From positions 62,001-126,000 of the forward strand of contig RJAE01000004.1 of assembly GCA_004000035.1 (NCBI GenBank): DNA of 64,000 bases. Direction: 5' to 3'. The position numbers were made by a program, and so were the translations under genes. Shown here in pieces: positions 27,911 to 36,099 of the stretch. The number at the start of each line of letters is the position of its first letter. The stretch's first letter is position 1. This DNA is from Arthrobacter sulfonylureivorans (lineage in GTDB: Bacteria; Actinomycetota; Actinomycetes; Actinomycetales; Micrococcaceae). The notes below the pieces were generated by a model. It searched no databases, was not told the DNA's origin, and saw only the letters and a list, made by a program, of their open reading frames with translations.

Positions 27911-30730
27911 ATGAGTTCTCCATCCGAACGTTATCTGGCAGCCGCCGAACGGGTGGCCTTCTCCAAGACCCGGCTGTATGCCTTCAGCCAGACTCTCGGG
28001 TTCGAACTCGATCCGTTCCAGCGCGAGGCTTGCGAGGCGCTGGAGCTCGGCAGCGGCGTACTGGTGGCCGCTCCCACCGGTGCCGGTAAGACCGTCGTCG
28101 GGGAGTTTGCCGTCTACATGGCGCTGCAGCGTGGGCTGAAGGCGTTCTATACGACGCCGATCAAGGCCTTGAGCAACCAGAAGTACAACGAATTGGTGGC
28201 TACCTACGGGGCCCAACGGGTCGGCCTGCTGACCGGTGACACGTCAGTCAACCCGCATGCAGATGTGGTGGTGATGACCACCGAGGTGCTGCGGAACATG
28301 CTGTACGCCAATTCCGACACCTTGCTGGACCTGGCCTACGTAGTGATGGACGAGGTCCACTACCTGGCCGACCGCTTCCGCGGTGCCGTGTGGGAAGAAG
28401 TGATCATCCACCTGCCCGACGACGTGCAACTGGTCTCACTGTCGGCGACCGTCTCCAATGCGGAGGAGTTCGGCGCCTGGCTGGACACCGTCCGCGGCGA
28501 CACCCGCGTGGTGGTGTCCGAGCACCGGCCGGTGCCGTTATGGCAGCACGTGATGGTCGGCTCCGACATGTTCGATCTCTTTGCCGGCGACATCGCCTTC
28601 GATGAATCGGTTCCGGAGTCCGGAACCGGCGGCAGCCGGGCCTATGAAGTGAATCCCGAGCTGCTGAAGCTTGCCTCGGCCGAACAGAAGCTCAACCGCA
28701 GCGCCAACTGGGGGCGTTCCGGCGGTCGACGGGGCCGGCGTGTCCCCGAGCCCCCGCGGCAGGCGCTGACCCGGATCCGGCGGGCCAGCCGCCCTCAGGT
28801 CATCGCCAAACTGGACAGCGAGGGGCTGCTGCCGGCCATCACCTTCATTTTCTCGCGCAACGGCTGCGACGCCGCAGTGAAGCAGTGTTTGGAATCCGGG
28901 CTGGTCCTGACCACCGAGACAGAACGCGCCGCCATCGTCCGCCGGGTAGACGAGGCCGTGCAGGACATTGCCGAAGAAGACCTGGACGTCCTCGGCTTCT
29001 GGACCTGGCGCGAGGGCTTGTCCCGCGGGTTTTCGGCCCACCACGCCGGCATGCTCCCCACCTTCAAGGAAGTGGTGGAGAAGCTTTTCGCCGACGGTTT
29101 GGTGCGCGCCGTCTTCGCCACCGAGACGCTGGCGCTGGGCGTCAACATGCCGGCGCGGTCAGTGGTGCTGGAGAAACTGGACAAGTTCAATGGCGAGGCA
29201 CACGTCGACATCACGGCGGGGGAGTACACCCAGCTCACCGGCCGCGCCGGAAGGCGCGGCATCGACGTCGAAGGCCATGCCGTGGTGCTTTGGCAGCCCG
29301 GCACCGATCCCGGGGCCGTGGCGGGCCTGGCTTCGCGGCGGACCTATCCGCTGAACTCCAGCTTCCGGCCCACCTACAACATGAGCATCAACCTGATTGC
29401 CCAGTTCGGCCGCGGCCCGGCCCGCGAGATCCTGGAGAGCTCGTTCGCGCAGTTTCAGGCCGACCGCTCGGTGGTGGGCCTGGCCAAGCAGGTGCGCAGC
29501 CGGGAAGAATCGCTGGCCGGCTACGAAAAGGCGATGAGCTGCCATTTGGGCGACTTCAGCGAGTACGCTCGGCTGCGCCGGGAGCTGAACGATGCCGAAA
29601 AACGCGCCTCCCGCACCCAGTCCCGGCATCTTCGTTCGGCGGCCGCTACGTCCCTGGACCGACTGCGCCGCGGGGACATCATCGACATTTCGGCAGGACG
29701 GAGCCTGGGCTACGCGGTGGTGCTGGACCGGGACGAGTCGGCCCGCGAACCCCGCCCGACAGTGCTGACCCAGGAAAAGCACATCCGGCGAATCTCGGTT
29801 GACGATTTCCAAGGCCCGGTGGAGGTCCTGTCCAGCATCCGGATTCCCAAGACATTCAACGCGCGCAGTCCCAAGGAACGCCGCGATCTGGCGTCCTCGC
29901 TGCGCAACGCCCTGCATGACAAGCGCCCGCCCCGGCGCGGGACCGAACACCGTGACTTTGTGGTGCCCGGCGGGCAACAGGCCGAGCGGCAGATCACCGA
30001 CCTGCGCCGCCAGCTGAAGGCTCATCCCTGCCACGGCTGCAGCGACCGTGAAGAGCATGCCCGCTGGGCCGAGCGATGGTGGAAACTCCGCAAGGAGACC
30101 GACCAGCTCGTGGCGCAGATCCAGGGCCGGACGAACACCATCGCCAAGACCTTCGACCGTGTCTGCCAAGTGCTGGACAGCTACGGCTATCTGGAGACGG
30201 GCGGCGACGGGGTGGCCATCAGCCCGGCAGGAGAACGCCTTCGCCGGATTTACGGCGACCGCGACCTGCTGGTGGCGCTGTGCCTGGAGCAGGACGCGTT
30301 CGCGGGGCTCACCGCCGCCGAACTGGCGGCCTTTATCTCCTGCTTGGTGTACCAGGCCAAGCGTGAGGAGGCCGGCGTCCGGCCCAAGATGCCCTCGCCG
30401 GGTATGGAGGCTTCGGTCACCATCGCCGTGCGCGAATGGTCGCAGCTGACCGACCTAGAGGAGCAGCACCGCCTGCCGCTCAGCGGGGAGCCGGAGCTGG
30501 GACTCGTCTGGCCGATGTACAAATGGGCCAGCGGCCGCTCCCTGCAAACTGCGCTCAAAGGTACTGACCTCGCTGCCGGCGACTTTGTCCGGTGGGCCAA
30601 ACAGGTGATCGACCTGCTGGACCAGCTGGTCAAGGTTCCCAACATTGATTCACAGCTCGCGGCGCGCGGCAGGCAGGCCATCGGCCAGGTCCGCCGCGGC
30701 GTCGTAGCCTACGCGGCCGTGGCCGAATAG
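27911..30730 (+). CDS. helY: DEAD/DEAH-box (Ski2-like) helicase HelY
   Basis: The 939-residue protein is a superfamily 2 helicase of the Ski2/Mtr4 type. Motif I is AAPTGAGKTVVGEF near residue 57, motif II DEVH in VMDEVHYLADRFRG near residue 145, motif III LSATVSN, and motif VI QLTGRAGRRGID near residue 440. The C-terminal 400 residues hold a helical DSHCT-like domain. Gene order tatA-tatC-helY is the same in mycobacteria, where this gene is helY. Its role is probably RNA remodelling or decay, but that is inference. Confidence 0.93.
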   Translation: MSSPSERYLAAAERVAFSKTRLYAFSQTLGFELDPFQREACEALELGSGVLVAAPTGAGKTVVGEFAVYMALQRGLKAFYTTPIKALSNQKYNELVATYGAQRVGLLTGDTSVNPHADVVVMTTEVLRNMLYANSDTLLDLAYVVMDEVHYLADRFRGAVWEEVIIHLPDDVQLVSLSATVSNAEEFGAWLDTVRGDTRVVVSEHRPVPLWQHVMVGSDMFDLFAGDIAFDESVPESGTGGSRAYEVNPELLKLASAEQKLNRSANWGRSGGRRGRRVPEPPRQALTRIRRASRPQVIAKLDSEGLLPAITFIFSRNGCDAAVKQCLESGLVLTTETERAAIVRRVDEAVQDIAEEDLDVLGFWTWREGLSRGFSAHHAGMLPTFKEVVEKLFADGLVRAVFATETLALGVNMPARSVVLEKLDKFNGEAHVDITAGEYTQLTGRAGRRGIDVEGHAVVLWQPGTDPGAVAGLASRRTYPLNSSFRPTYNMSINLIAQFGRGPAREILESSFAQFQADRSVVGLAKQVRSREESLAGYEKAMSCHLGDFSEYARLRRELNDAEKRASRTQSRHLRSAAATSLDRLRRGDIIDISAGRSLGYAVVLDRDESAREPRPTVLTQEKHIRRISVDDFQGPVEVLSSIRIPKTFNARSPKERRDLASSLRNALHDKRPPRRGTEHRDFVVPGGQQAERQITDLRRQLKAHPCHGCSDREEHARWAERWWKLRKETDQLVAQIQGRTNTIAKTFDRVCQVLDSYGYLETGGDGVAISPAGERLRRIYGDRDLLVALCLEQDAFAGLTAAELAAFISCLVYQAKREEAGVRPKMPSPGMEASVTIAVREWSQLTDLEEQHRLPLSGEPELGLVWPMYKWASGRSLQTALKGTDLAAGDFVRWAKQVIDLLDQLVKVPNIDSQLAARGRQAIGQVRRGVVAYAAVAE

Positions 30731-30765
30731 CCAGGGCCGCCGCTGCACCACCTGAAAGGATCTCC

Positions 30766-32400
30766 ATGAGTAAGTCCGCCCTGCCCGCCGCCACGGGTCT
30801 CACGCTGTACCGCAACGGCAGCGTCTACAGTGCCGCCGACCCGTACGCCACGGCCATGCTCGTCGACGGCGGCACCGTGGCGTGGATCGGCTCCGAGCAT
30901 GCCGCCACGTCCATCGCGGACAGCACCATGCGCATCGTCGATCTGGACGGACGGCTGGTGGCCCCGGGGTTCGTGGATTCACATGCCCACGTAACCCAGA
31001 CCGGCCTCGCGCTGTCCTCGCTCGACCTCACCGGCTGCGCGTCGCTGGCGGAACTGCTTGACGCCGTCGCCGCAGCTGCGCGGCAAGGCTCCGCGCCCGT
31101 ACTGGGGCATGGCTGGGACGAAACACGATGGCCGGAGAACCGCGCGCCGAGCGCTGCCGAACTGGACCGCGCCGCTGCTGGGGCAGAGGTCTTCCTCACC
31201 CGAGTGGACGTCCATTCCGGGGTCGTCTCCGCCGCCTTGGCAGCCCGGCTGACGTTGTCAGAGCTGCAGGGCTGGACCGCCGACGGCACGGTCAGCGGGC
31301 CGGCCCTTGAACGGGCCAGGCACGCTGTCCAGATCCCCGCTGCCGGCCAGCGGGCAGAACTCCAGCGCAGGGCCATGCAGCACGCTGCTGCCCGCGGGTA
31401 CGTCGCGCTGACAGAAATGGCCGCCCCGCAGTTGGGGCCCGCCGAGGACCTGCTGGAACTGCTCGCGCTGAGCGATGCCGAACCCGGGCCCAGGATCTTG
31501 CCGTATTGGGGAGAGCTGATGACCTCCGCCGAACAGGTCACCGAGACCATGGAGCGCTTTTCCGGGCGGCTGCGGGGGCTGGGCGGCGACCTGACCATGG
31601 ACGGCTCCATCGGATCGCATTCCGCGGCCGTCAGCGCCGGGTACGCCGACCGGCCCGGAGAGCACGGTTCGCTGTATCTGGAAACCGAGGCCGCGGCGAG
31701 GCATCTCGAATTGACGGCCGGGCAGGGCATCCAGGCCGGGTTCCACGTCATCGGCGACGCCGCGCTCCTCCGCGTGCTCGATGCCTTGGATCTGGCCGCC
31801 GAACGCATCGGACAAGCGGCGGTACGTTCCGCCCGTCCGCGTCTGGAGCACATGGAAATGCTGCCGGAGGGGGCCCTGGAGCGGTTGCTGCAGCACGGGG
31901 TGACTGCCAGCATGCAGCCGCTCTTCGACGCCTATTGGGGCGGCACCGAGGGGATGTATGCCACCCGGCTTGGTGCCGAGGCAGCACTGGCGATGAACGC
32001 CGTGGGGACCCTGCAGACCGCAGGCGTTCCGGTCGCCATCGGTTCCGACGCTCCGGTCACCGATCAAAGCCCGTGGGCCACCGTGAAGGCCTGCCTCGAG
32101 CACCACAATCGGGGCGAGCAAATGTCCGCCCGGGCAGCGTTCCTGGCCCACACGAGGGCAGGCTGGCGGGCCGCAGGGGAGCGCAATCCCATGGAGGGGC
32201 AGTTGGCTCCGGGCACGCCGGCTACCTTCGCCGTCTGGGACGCGGATGAGCTTTCCATCCAGACGCCGGACTCGCGGGTTTCCGCCTGGAGTACGGACGC
32301 GCGAGCGGGAACTCCGATGCTCCCATCATTGGACAACGGAAGATTGCCGTCGTGTGTCCGGACTGTGGTGAACGGAATAACCATTCACGACGCGCTTTGA
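30766..32400 (+). CDS. Metal-dependent amidohydrolase, YtcJ-like
   Basis: The 544-residue protein is an amidohydrolase-superfamily member. The metal-binding HxH is in FVDSHAHVTQTG near residue 72. GFHVIGDAALLRVLDAL near residue 325 gives a further His, and AIGSDAPVTDQSPW near residue 425 gives the catalytic Asp. The N- and C-terminal strands form the small beta-sandwich. YtcJ-like enzymes hydrolyse amide bonds of varied substrates, so the specificity cannot be inferred. An AAAGGA site precedes the ATG by 6 bases. Confidence 0.88.
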   Translation: MSKSALPAATGLTLYRNGSVYSAADPYATAMLVDGGTVAWIGSEHAATSIADSTMRIVDLDGRLVAPGFVDSHAHVTQTGLALSSLDLTGCASLAELLDAVAAAARQGSAPVLGHGWDETRWPENRAPSAAELDRAAAGAEVFLTRVDVHSGVVSAALAARLTLSELQGWTADGTVSGPALERARHAVQIPAAGQRAELQRRAMQHAAARGYVALTEMAAPQLGPAEDLLELLALSDAEPGPRILPYWGELMTSAEQVTETMERFSGRLRGLGGDLTMDGSIGSHSAAVSAGYADRPGEHGSLYLETEAAARHLELTAGQGIQAGFHVIGDAALLRVLDALDLAAERIGQAAVRSARPRLEHMEMLPEGALERLLQHGVTASMQPLFDAYWGGTEGMYATRLGAEAALAMNAVGTLQTAGVPVAIGSDAPVTDQSPWATVKACLEHHNRGEQMSARAAFLAHTRAGWRAAGERNPMEGQLAPGTPATFAVWDADELSIQTPDSRVSAWSTDARAGTPMLPSLDNGRLPSCVRTVVNGITIHDAL

Positions 32401-32492
32401 GGCCCACGGTGCCCGAACCGAGCCCGGCCGGGGAAGCCAAAGATGTGAATGAAATGTTTAATTTCTGCTCATTTCCGCCGCAAGGAGACCTG

Positions 32493-32530
32493 CTCTGACG
32501 TGCATGTTTGGACATAACCGCAGGTCAGAG
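32493..32530. promoter_or_regulatory. Hairpin or operator upstream of a promoter
   Basis: CTCTGAC-G-TGC pairs with GCA-G-GTCAGAG, leaving one G/G mismatch. The centre contains ATGT-TTGG-ACAT, which can pair again. The element ends 6 bases before the -35 box at 32536. It may be the terminator of the amidohydrolase gene or a regulator site for the next promoter. Confidence 0.5.
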
Positions 32531-32535
32531 CGGTA

Positions 32536-32563
32536 TTGACACTTCCAACATAGCCAGTAGGCT
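32536..32563 (+). promoter_or_regulatory. Strong sigma-A-type promoter
   Basis: TTGACA, a 16-base spacer and TAGGCT form a near-consensus actinobacterial housekeeping promoter. Transcription would begin near 32570, about 350 bases before ppm1, and run through the structured region. Confidence 0.6.
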
Positions 32564-32685
32564 GAAGTCTCAGTGGGCCGGTATTTCTTCGCGGATTTCG
32601 GCCCGTGCCGGGGAGAGTGGCAGCTGGCGGCAGCCCGCCTCTGTGCGGTTGCTCCCTTTGCCCCTTGACGAACCGGCACTTTCCA

Positions 32686-32769
32686 GGGTAGGTCCGCATG
32701 TCAGTAGAAAACATGTCTGCGTTCCCCAACAGGTTTGCTTTCGTGGCCCGAAGGCGTGCGGACCTACCC
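32686..32769 (+). ncRNA. Candidate structured RNA (or attenuator) with small ORF
   Basis: GGGTAGGTCCGCA at 32686 is exactly complementary to TGCGGACCTACCC ending at 32769, giving a 13-bp closing stem. Between the arms, CTTTCG-TGGCC-CGAAGG (32738-32754) forms a hairpin, and CATGT/ACATG (32697-32715) can form another that competes with the end of the closing stem. The layout resembles a three-way junction. A 33-codon frame beginning MSVENMSAFPNRF overlaps it (32698-32799). No known RNA family was recognised, so this is a candidate only. Confidence 0.4.
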
Positions 32770-32830
32770 GTCCATTCCTCCCGGCGTCGGCCGCAGTGAC
32801 CACGTCCACCTATCCGTCCGGGCGATGGCC

Positions 32831-32836
32831 TATACT
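32831..32836 (+). promoter_or_regulatory. Probable -10 box of ppm1
   Basis: TATACT preceded by GATGGCC. No good -35 box is seen at the normal distance. The leader to the GTG start would be about 78 bases. Confidence 0.45.
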
Positions 32837-32919
32837 GGACCGTCGACGTGGAAGCCCGCTGGGCGCTTCGCGCATCATGAAATCTGCGGTTTGCAGCACA
32901 ACGCTCGAAAGGCCACTGA

Positions 32920-33651
32920 GTGCGGGTCGTCACCATCATCCCGACGTACAACGAGATTGAGTCCCTCCCGAAGACTGTAGCCCGCCTTCGCTCGGCCGAA
33001 CCCGACTCCGACATCCTGGTTGTTGACGACAATTCCCCGGACGGCACCGGCGCCCTCGCGGACCGGATGGCCGCTGAAGATGCCGCCATCCACGTGCTCC
33101 ACCGGGAGGGGAAGGCCGGATTGGGCGCAGCCTACATCGCCGGGTTCCGCTGGGGCCTTGACGCCGGCTACGACGTGCTGGTGGAGATGGACGCCGACGG
33201 CTCCCACCAACCGGAGGAACTGACCAGGTTGCTCTCCGCGCTGCGCGAGGGCGCAGACATGGCCAAAGGCTCCCGCTGGATCCCCGGCGGGAGAGTGGTC
33301 AACTGGCCCATCCACCGCAAGGCCATTTCCTTGGCCGGCAGCCTGTACTCGCGGCTGATGCTGGGCGTGACCATCCGCGACATTACCGGTGGTTACAACG
33401 CCTTCAAGGCCCAAACGCTGCGTACCATCGATCTGGACGCCGTAGAGTCGGTTGGTTACTGCTTCCAGATCGATCTCACTTGGCAGACCTTGAAGGCAGG
33501 ACTGACGGTGCGCGAAGTACCGATCACCTTCGTTGAACGGGAGTATGGCGACTCGAAAATGAGCGGTGGAATTGTCGCCGAGTCGATCGTTCTGGTCACC
33601 AAGTGGGGGATTGCCGACAAGTGGCACCGGCTCCGTGCCAAGCGGGCTTAA
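32920..33651 (+). CDS. ppm1: Polyprenol monophosphomannose synthase (GT2 family)
   Basis: The enzyme transfers mannose from GDP-mannose to a polyprenyl phosphate, supplying the donor for lipoglycans and protein mannosylation. The 243-residue protein has the GT2 motifs IPTYNEIESLP near residue 6, VVDDNSPDGTG near residue 34, EMDADGSHQPEEL near residue 88 and the late GYCFQIDLTWQT region. It lacks the acyltransferase domain fused to it in Mycobacterium tuberculosis. The GTG start has a GAAAGG site. It converges on rbpA across a shared terminator. Confidence 0.92.
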   Translation: MRVVTIIPTYNEIESLPKTVARLRSAEPDSDILVVDDNSPDGTGALADRMAAEDAAIHVLHREGKAGLGAAYIAGFRWGLDAGYDVLVEMDADGSHQPEELTRLLSALREGADMAKGSRWIPGGRVVNWPIHRKAISLAGSLYSRLMLGVTIRDITGGYNAFKAQTLRTIDLDAVESVGYCFQIDLTWQTLKAGLTVREVPITFVEREYGDSKMSGGIVAESIVLVTKWGIADKWHRLRAKRA

Positions 33652-33665
33652 TCCTCAAGGGACGC

Positions 33666-33711
33666 AAAAGAGAGGGAGCAACCCGGATGCCCGGGTTGCT
33701 CCCTCTCTTTT
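33666..33711. terminator. Bidirectional intrinsic terminator between ppm1 and rbpA
   Basis: A perfect stem of about 20 bp (from AAAGAGAGGGAGCAACCCGG) with a tiny loop is flanked by A-runs and T-runs. It can stop transcripts arriving from both converging genes. Confidence 0.93.
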
Positions 33712-33734
33712 GTGAGGACTTCGGCGGCGGAGCC

Positions 33735-34082
33735 TTAAGCGGTGCGGCGTTCCCCGCGCCGTTCGCGGAGCTTGGTCAGGCGGTCTTCAAGGATCTGTTC
33801 CAGTTCCTCGACGCTGCGGCGTTCCAGAAGCATGTCCCAGTGGGTACGCACGGGCTTGGCATTCGGGTCAACGGGCCTTTCTCCGTTGACGAGGAGTGCT
33901 TCTTTGCCGGACTTGGAAACCCAGACCGCGGGAATCTCGGCCTCTGCGGCAAAGGTAACGAACACCTGCTCGCCATCCTCGCAACGGTATTCGACGCGCT
34001 GGCGCGGAGCCGGCTCAACTCCGGATTCGGTCTCCATGCTCTGCGCTCCGAGGCGCATGCCCCGCAGGCTACGATCGCTCAT
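33735..34082 (-). CDS. rbpA: RNA polymerase-binding protein RbpA
   Basis: RbpA is an essential actinobacterial transcription factor that binds RNA polymerase and the principal sigma factor and stabilises the open complex. The 115-residue protein starts MSDRSLRGMRLGAQSMETE, followed by the RbpA core YRCEDGEQVFVTFAAEAEIP and WVSKSGKEA. The C-terminal helix KPVRTHWDMLLERRSVEEL is the sigma-interaction domain. A GGGAGA site precedes the ATG at 34082; the frame is open to 34127 but that extension is not conserved-looking. Confidence 0.96.
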   Translation of the reverse strand: MSDRSLRGMRLGAQSMETESGVEPAPRQRVEYRCEDGEQVFVTFAAEAEIPAVWVSKSGKEALLVNGERPVDPNAKPVRTHWDMLLERRSVEELEQILEDRLTKLRERRGERRTA

Positions 34083-34104
34083 GATCTCTCCCTCTTGTCT
34101 TGTG

Positions 34105-34133
34105 GCGGACCCGGTGGTTTGAACCACGTCCGC
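34105..34133 (-). promoter_or_regulatory. Palindromic hairpin in the rbpA leader
   Basis: GTGGTTTGAACCAC is a perfect 14-bp palindrome at 34114-34127. It is enclosed by GCGGAC and GTCCGC, giving a second 6-bp stem. It lies 23-51 bases before the rbpA start, inside the transcript expected from the -10 box at 34254. It could be a repressor site or an RNA control element. Confidence 0.55.
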
Positions 34134-34253
34134 GATGGCTCGCTAACACCCTCAACGTCGGCGGGCGGCCGTCTGTTCCCGGTTGCAGATGATAATGGCA
34201 ATCTGCTCCACGTCAAGGATGGTTATGAGCGGCAACTTCCCGGCAAACAACCC

Positions 34254-34259
34254 ATTATA
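34254..34259 (-). promoter_or_regulatory. Consensus -10 box of rbpA
   Basis: The minus strand reads TATAAT here, a perfect -10. No consensus -35 is seen at the usual distance. The expected leader is about 165 bases, long for this genome, and contains the palindrome at 34105-34133. Confidence 0.5.
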
Positions 34260-34362
34260 GTCCGCGTCGGCTTTCCCGGTAAATCGAACCAGGGACGCCC
34301 GGTGGATCCGGCTGGGCGGATTCCCCGGGCATCCCGGCCCTGACTTGCTTCGGCCGCGGTGG

Positions 34363-35295
34363 CTAGCCGCGCGGTTCGGTGTCGGTGGCGGAAACGGCCG
34401 GCGTGCCGTTGTCCGGAACCGCGGCGCCCAGCACGCTGCCAATGCCCTTGAGCGCTTCGCCGACCTCGCTGGGGATGATCCAGAGCTTGTTCGACTCGCC
34501 CTCGGCAAGCTTGGGAAGCGTCTGCAAGTACTGGTAGGCCAGCAGCTTTTGTGTGGGGTTGCCCTTGTGGATGGCGTCAAACACCTTCTGGATGGCCTGG
34601 GCTTCACCGTCGGCGCGCAGGATGGCCGCCTTGGCATCGCCTTCGGCCGCGAGGATGGCTGCTTGGCGCTGGCCCTCGGCGGTCAGGATCTGGGACTGCT
34701 TGGTACCTTCGGCCGTCAGGATGGCCGCGCGGCGGTCACGCTCGGCCCGCATCTGCTTTTCCATCGAATCCTGGATGGAGTGCGGCGGATCAATCGCCTT
34801 GAGTTCCACCCGCGAGACGCGGATGCCCCAGCGGCCGGTGGCTTCGTCCAGTACCCCGCGCAGCTGCCCGTTGATCTGGTCACGCGACGTGAGCGCCTCT
34901 TCCAGGTTCAAGCCACCGACCACGTTGCGCAGGGTAGTGGTGGTCAGCTGTTCAACAGCCTGGATGTAGTTGGCGATCTCATAGGTCGCGGCTCTGGCGT
35001 CGGTGACCTGGAAATAGACCACGGTGTCGATGGAGACCACCAGGTTGTCTTCGGTGATCACCGGCTGCGGCGGGAAGGACACAACCTGTTCGCGCAGGTC
35101 CAGCAGCGGCAGCAGTCGGTCCACGAAGGGGATCAGGATGGTGAGTCCGGGATTCAACGTGCGCTGGTACTTACCCAATCGCTCCACAACACCGGCCCGT
35201 GCCTGCGGGACGATCCGTACGGCTCGGACCAGAACGATCACGACGAACAAGACCAGGACCAGCAGCACGATCCAGATTGCGATATTGCTATCCAT
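34363..35295 (-). CDS. SPFH/Band 7 (slipin-like) membrane protein
   Basis: The 310-residue protein has one N-terminal membrane helix (residues 5-24), then a Band 7 domain (IVPQARAGVVERLGKYQRTL, FPPQPVITEDNLVVSIDTVV) and a long helical region with repeated ILTAEGxxQAAIL units. Slipins form oligomers on the membrane and organise lipid domains. It lies directly after an NfeD gene, and slipin and NfeD are a classical pair. Its start is 61 bases after the NfeD stop, so the two form one operon. Confidence 0.93.
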   Translation of the reverse strand: MDSNIAIWIVLLVLVLFVVIVLVRAVRIVPQARAGVVERLGKYQRTLNPGLTILIPFVDRLLPLLDLREQVVSFPPQPVITEDNLVVSIDTVVYFQVTDARAATYEIANYIQAVEQLTTTTLRNVVGGLNLEEALTSRDQINGQLRGVLDEATGRWGIRVSRVELKAIDPPHSIQDSMEKQMRAERDRRAAILTAEGTKQSQILTAEGQRQAAILAAEGDAKAAILRADGEAQAIQKVFDAIHKGNPTQKLLAYQYLQTLPKLAEGESNKLWIIPSEVGEALKGIGSVLGAAVPDNGTPAVSATDTEPRG

Positions 35296-35356
35296 AGTTC
35301 CCCTCTAAGAGTGGTGTCAGTGTCTCACCGCGCCGGGAGCCGGCCCGGAGCGGGTT

Positions 35357-35830
35357 TTACTGGGCCGGGAGCGGCCCGTCTGTGCGCTGCGGTGTCACGA
35401 CGGCGGTAGCGCCCTCGATCCGGGCTACCGAAACACGCTGGCCTGCCGGAATGGCCGATCCGTCCGCAGACCTGGCAGTCCATGTGTCGCCGCCGATCTT
35501 GACCACGCCGGAATGGTCGGTGACGGATTCGAGCGTCATCGCCGACTCGCCGATCAGCCGGTCCACGTTCGTGGCCAGGTCCCGCGGCCCGCTGCGTAGA
35601 TGCCGCAGCGCGACCGGCCGGACGAACAGCACCATCAGCAGCGCGACAACGCAGAAGATGACCACCTGAAGCCAGAAGGGCAGTCCGAGCAGGGCCGCGA
35701 ACAAAGCCACCAACGCACCCGAGGACATCATGATGAAGAACAGGTCCAGCGTCATCATTTCGATGATGGCCAGAATCAGAAACACGACCAGCCAGGTTAC
35801 CCAGCTGTTGGCGACAATCCATTCGATCAT
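35357..35830 (-). CDS. NfeD family membrane protein
   Basis: The 157-residue short NfeD has an N-terminal membrane region of three helices (about residues 4-80) and a C-terminal OB-fold (IGESAMTLESVTDHSGVVKI, WTARSADGSAIPAGQRVSV). It lacks the ClpP-like protease domain of long NfeD proteins. ATG at 35830 is favoured because AGGGAG lies 5 bases before it; a GTG two codons upstream is also in frame. It partners the SPFH protein that follows. Confidence 0.9.
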   Translation of the reverse strand: MIEWIVANSWVTWLVVFLILAIIEMMTLDLFFIMMSSGALVALFAALLGLPFWLQVVIFCVVALLMVLFVRPVALRHLRSGPRDLATNVDRLIGESAMTLESVTDHSGVVKIGGDTWTARSADGSAIPAGQRVSVARIEGATAVVTPQRTDGPLPAQ

Positions 35831-36099
35831 CAGCACTCCCTGATGTTTGGAGCAGCCGCCGTTTCCTCAGCCTGCATCGTTCAAGCAGGCATCCACCGCG
35901 AGCTGCTGCTGCCCTTGATACCTCCATCATGCCCGACGGCGGGACGCTGGGGAGTGAATTTCGCCACTTGCAGGCGGTATTGGACGTATCGTGGCCAAGT
36001 TGTGACCAGAACGGCATCACCCAAAGTTCAAGGCCCCGGAGCTGGATAGGATGGTGCGGTGCTGAAAACCGCGCCAAGCCGCGCATCCCGGAGCTTGCC

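Larger units (their letters stand above)
32401..32919 (+). other. 519-base non-coding spacer before ppm1
   Basis: No convincing conventional gene is present. Going left to right it holds a 38-base hairpin (32493-32530), a strong promoter (32536-32563), a 33-codon open frame starting at 32698, a 13-bp long-range inverted repeat (32686-32769) and the probable ppm1 -10 box TATACT at 32831-32836. ORFs across it on the minus strand have no family-like features. Confidence 0.7.

Noticed and set aside
32686-32769. Signal-recognition-particle RNA or tRNA-like gene
   Set aside because: The conserved GGAA tetraloop and asymmetric loop of SRP RNA are absent, and no tRNA T-loop or anticodon arm fits. 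It is kept only as an unclassified structured candidate.
34152-34637. 161-codon minus-strand frame overlapping the SPFH gene and the rbpA leader
   Set aside because: Most of it is antisense-frame shadow of the SPFH gene; only its last 27 codons fall in non-coding DNA and lack independent support.
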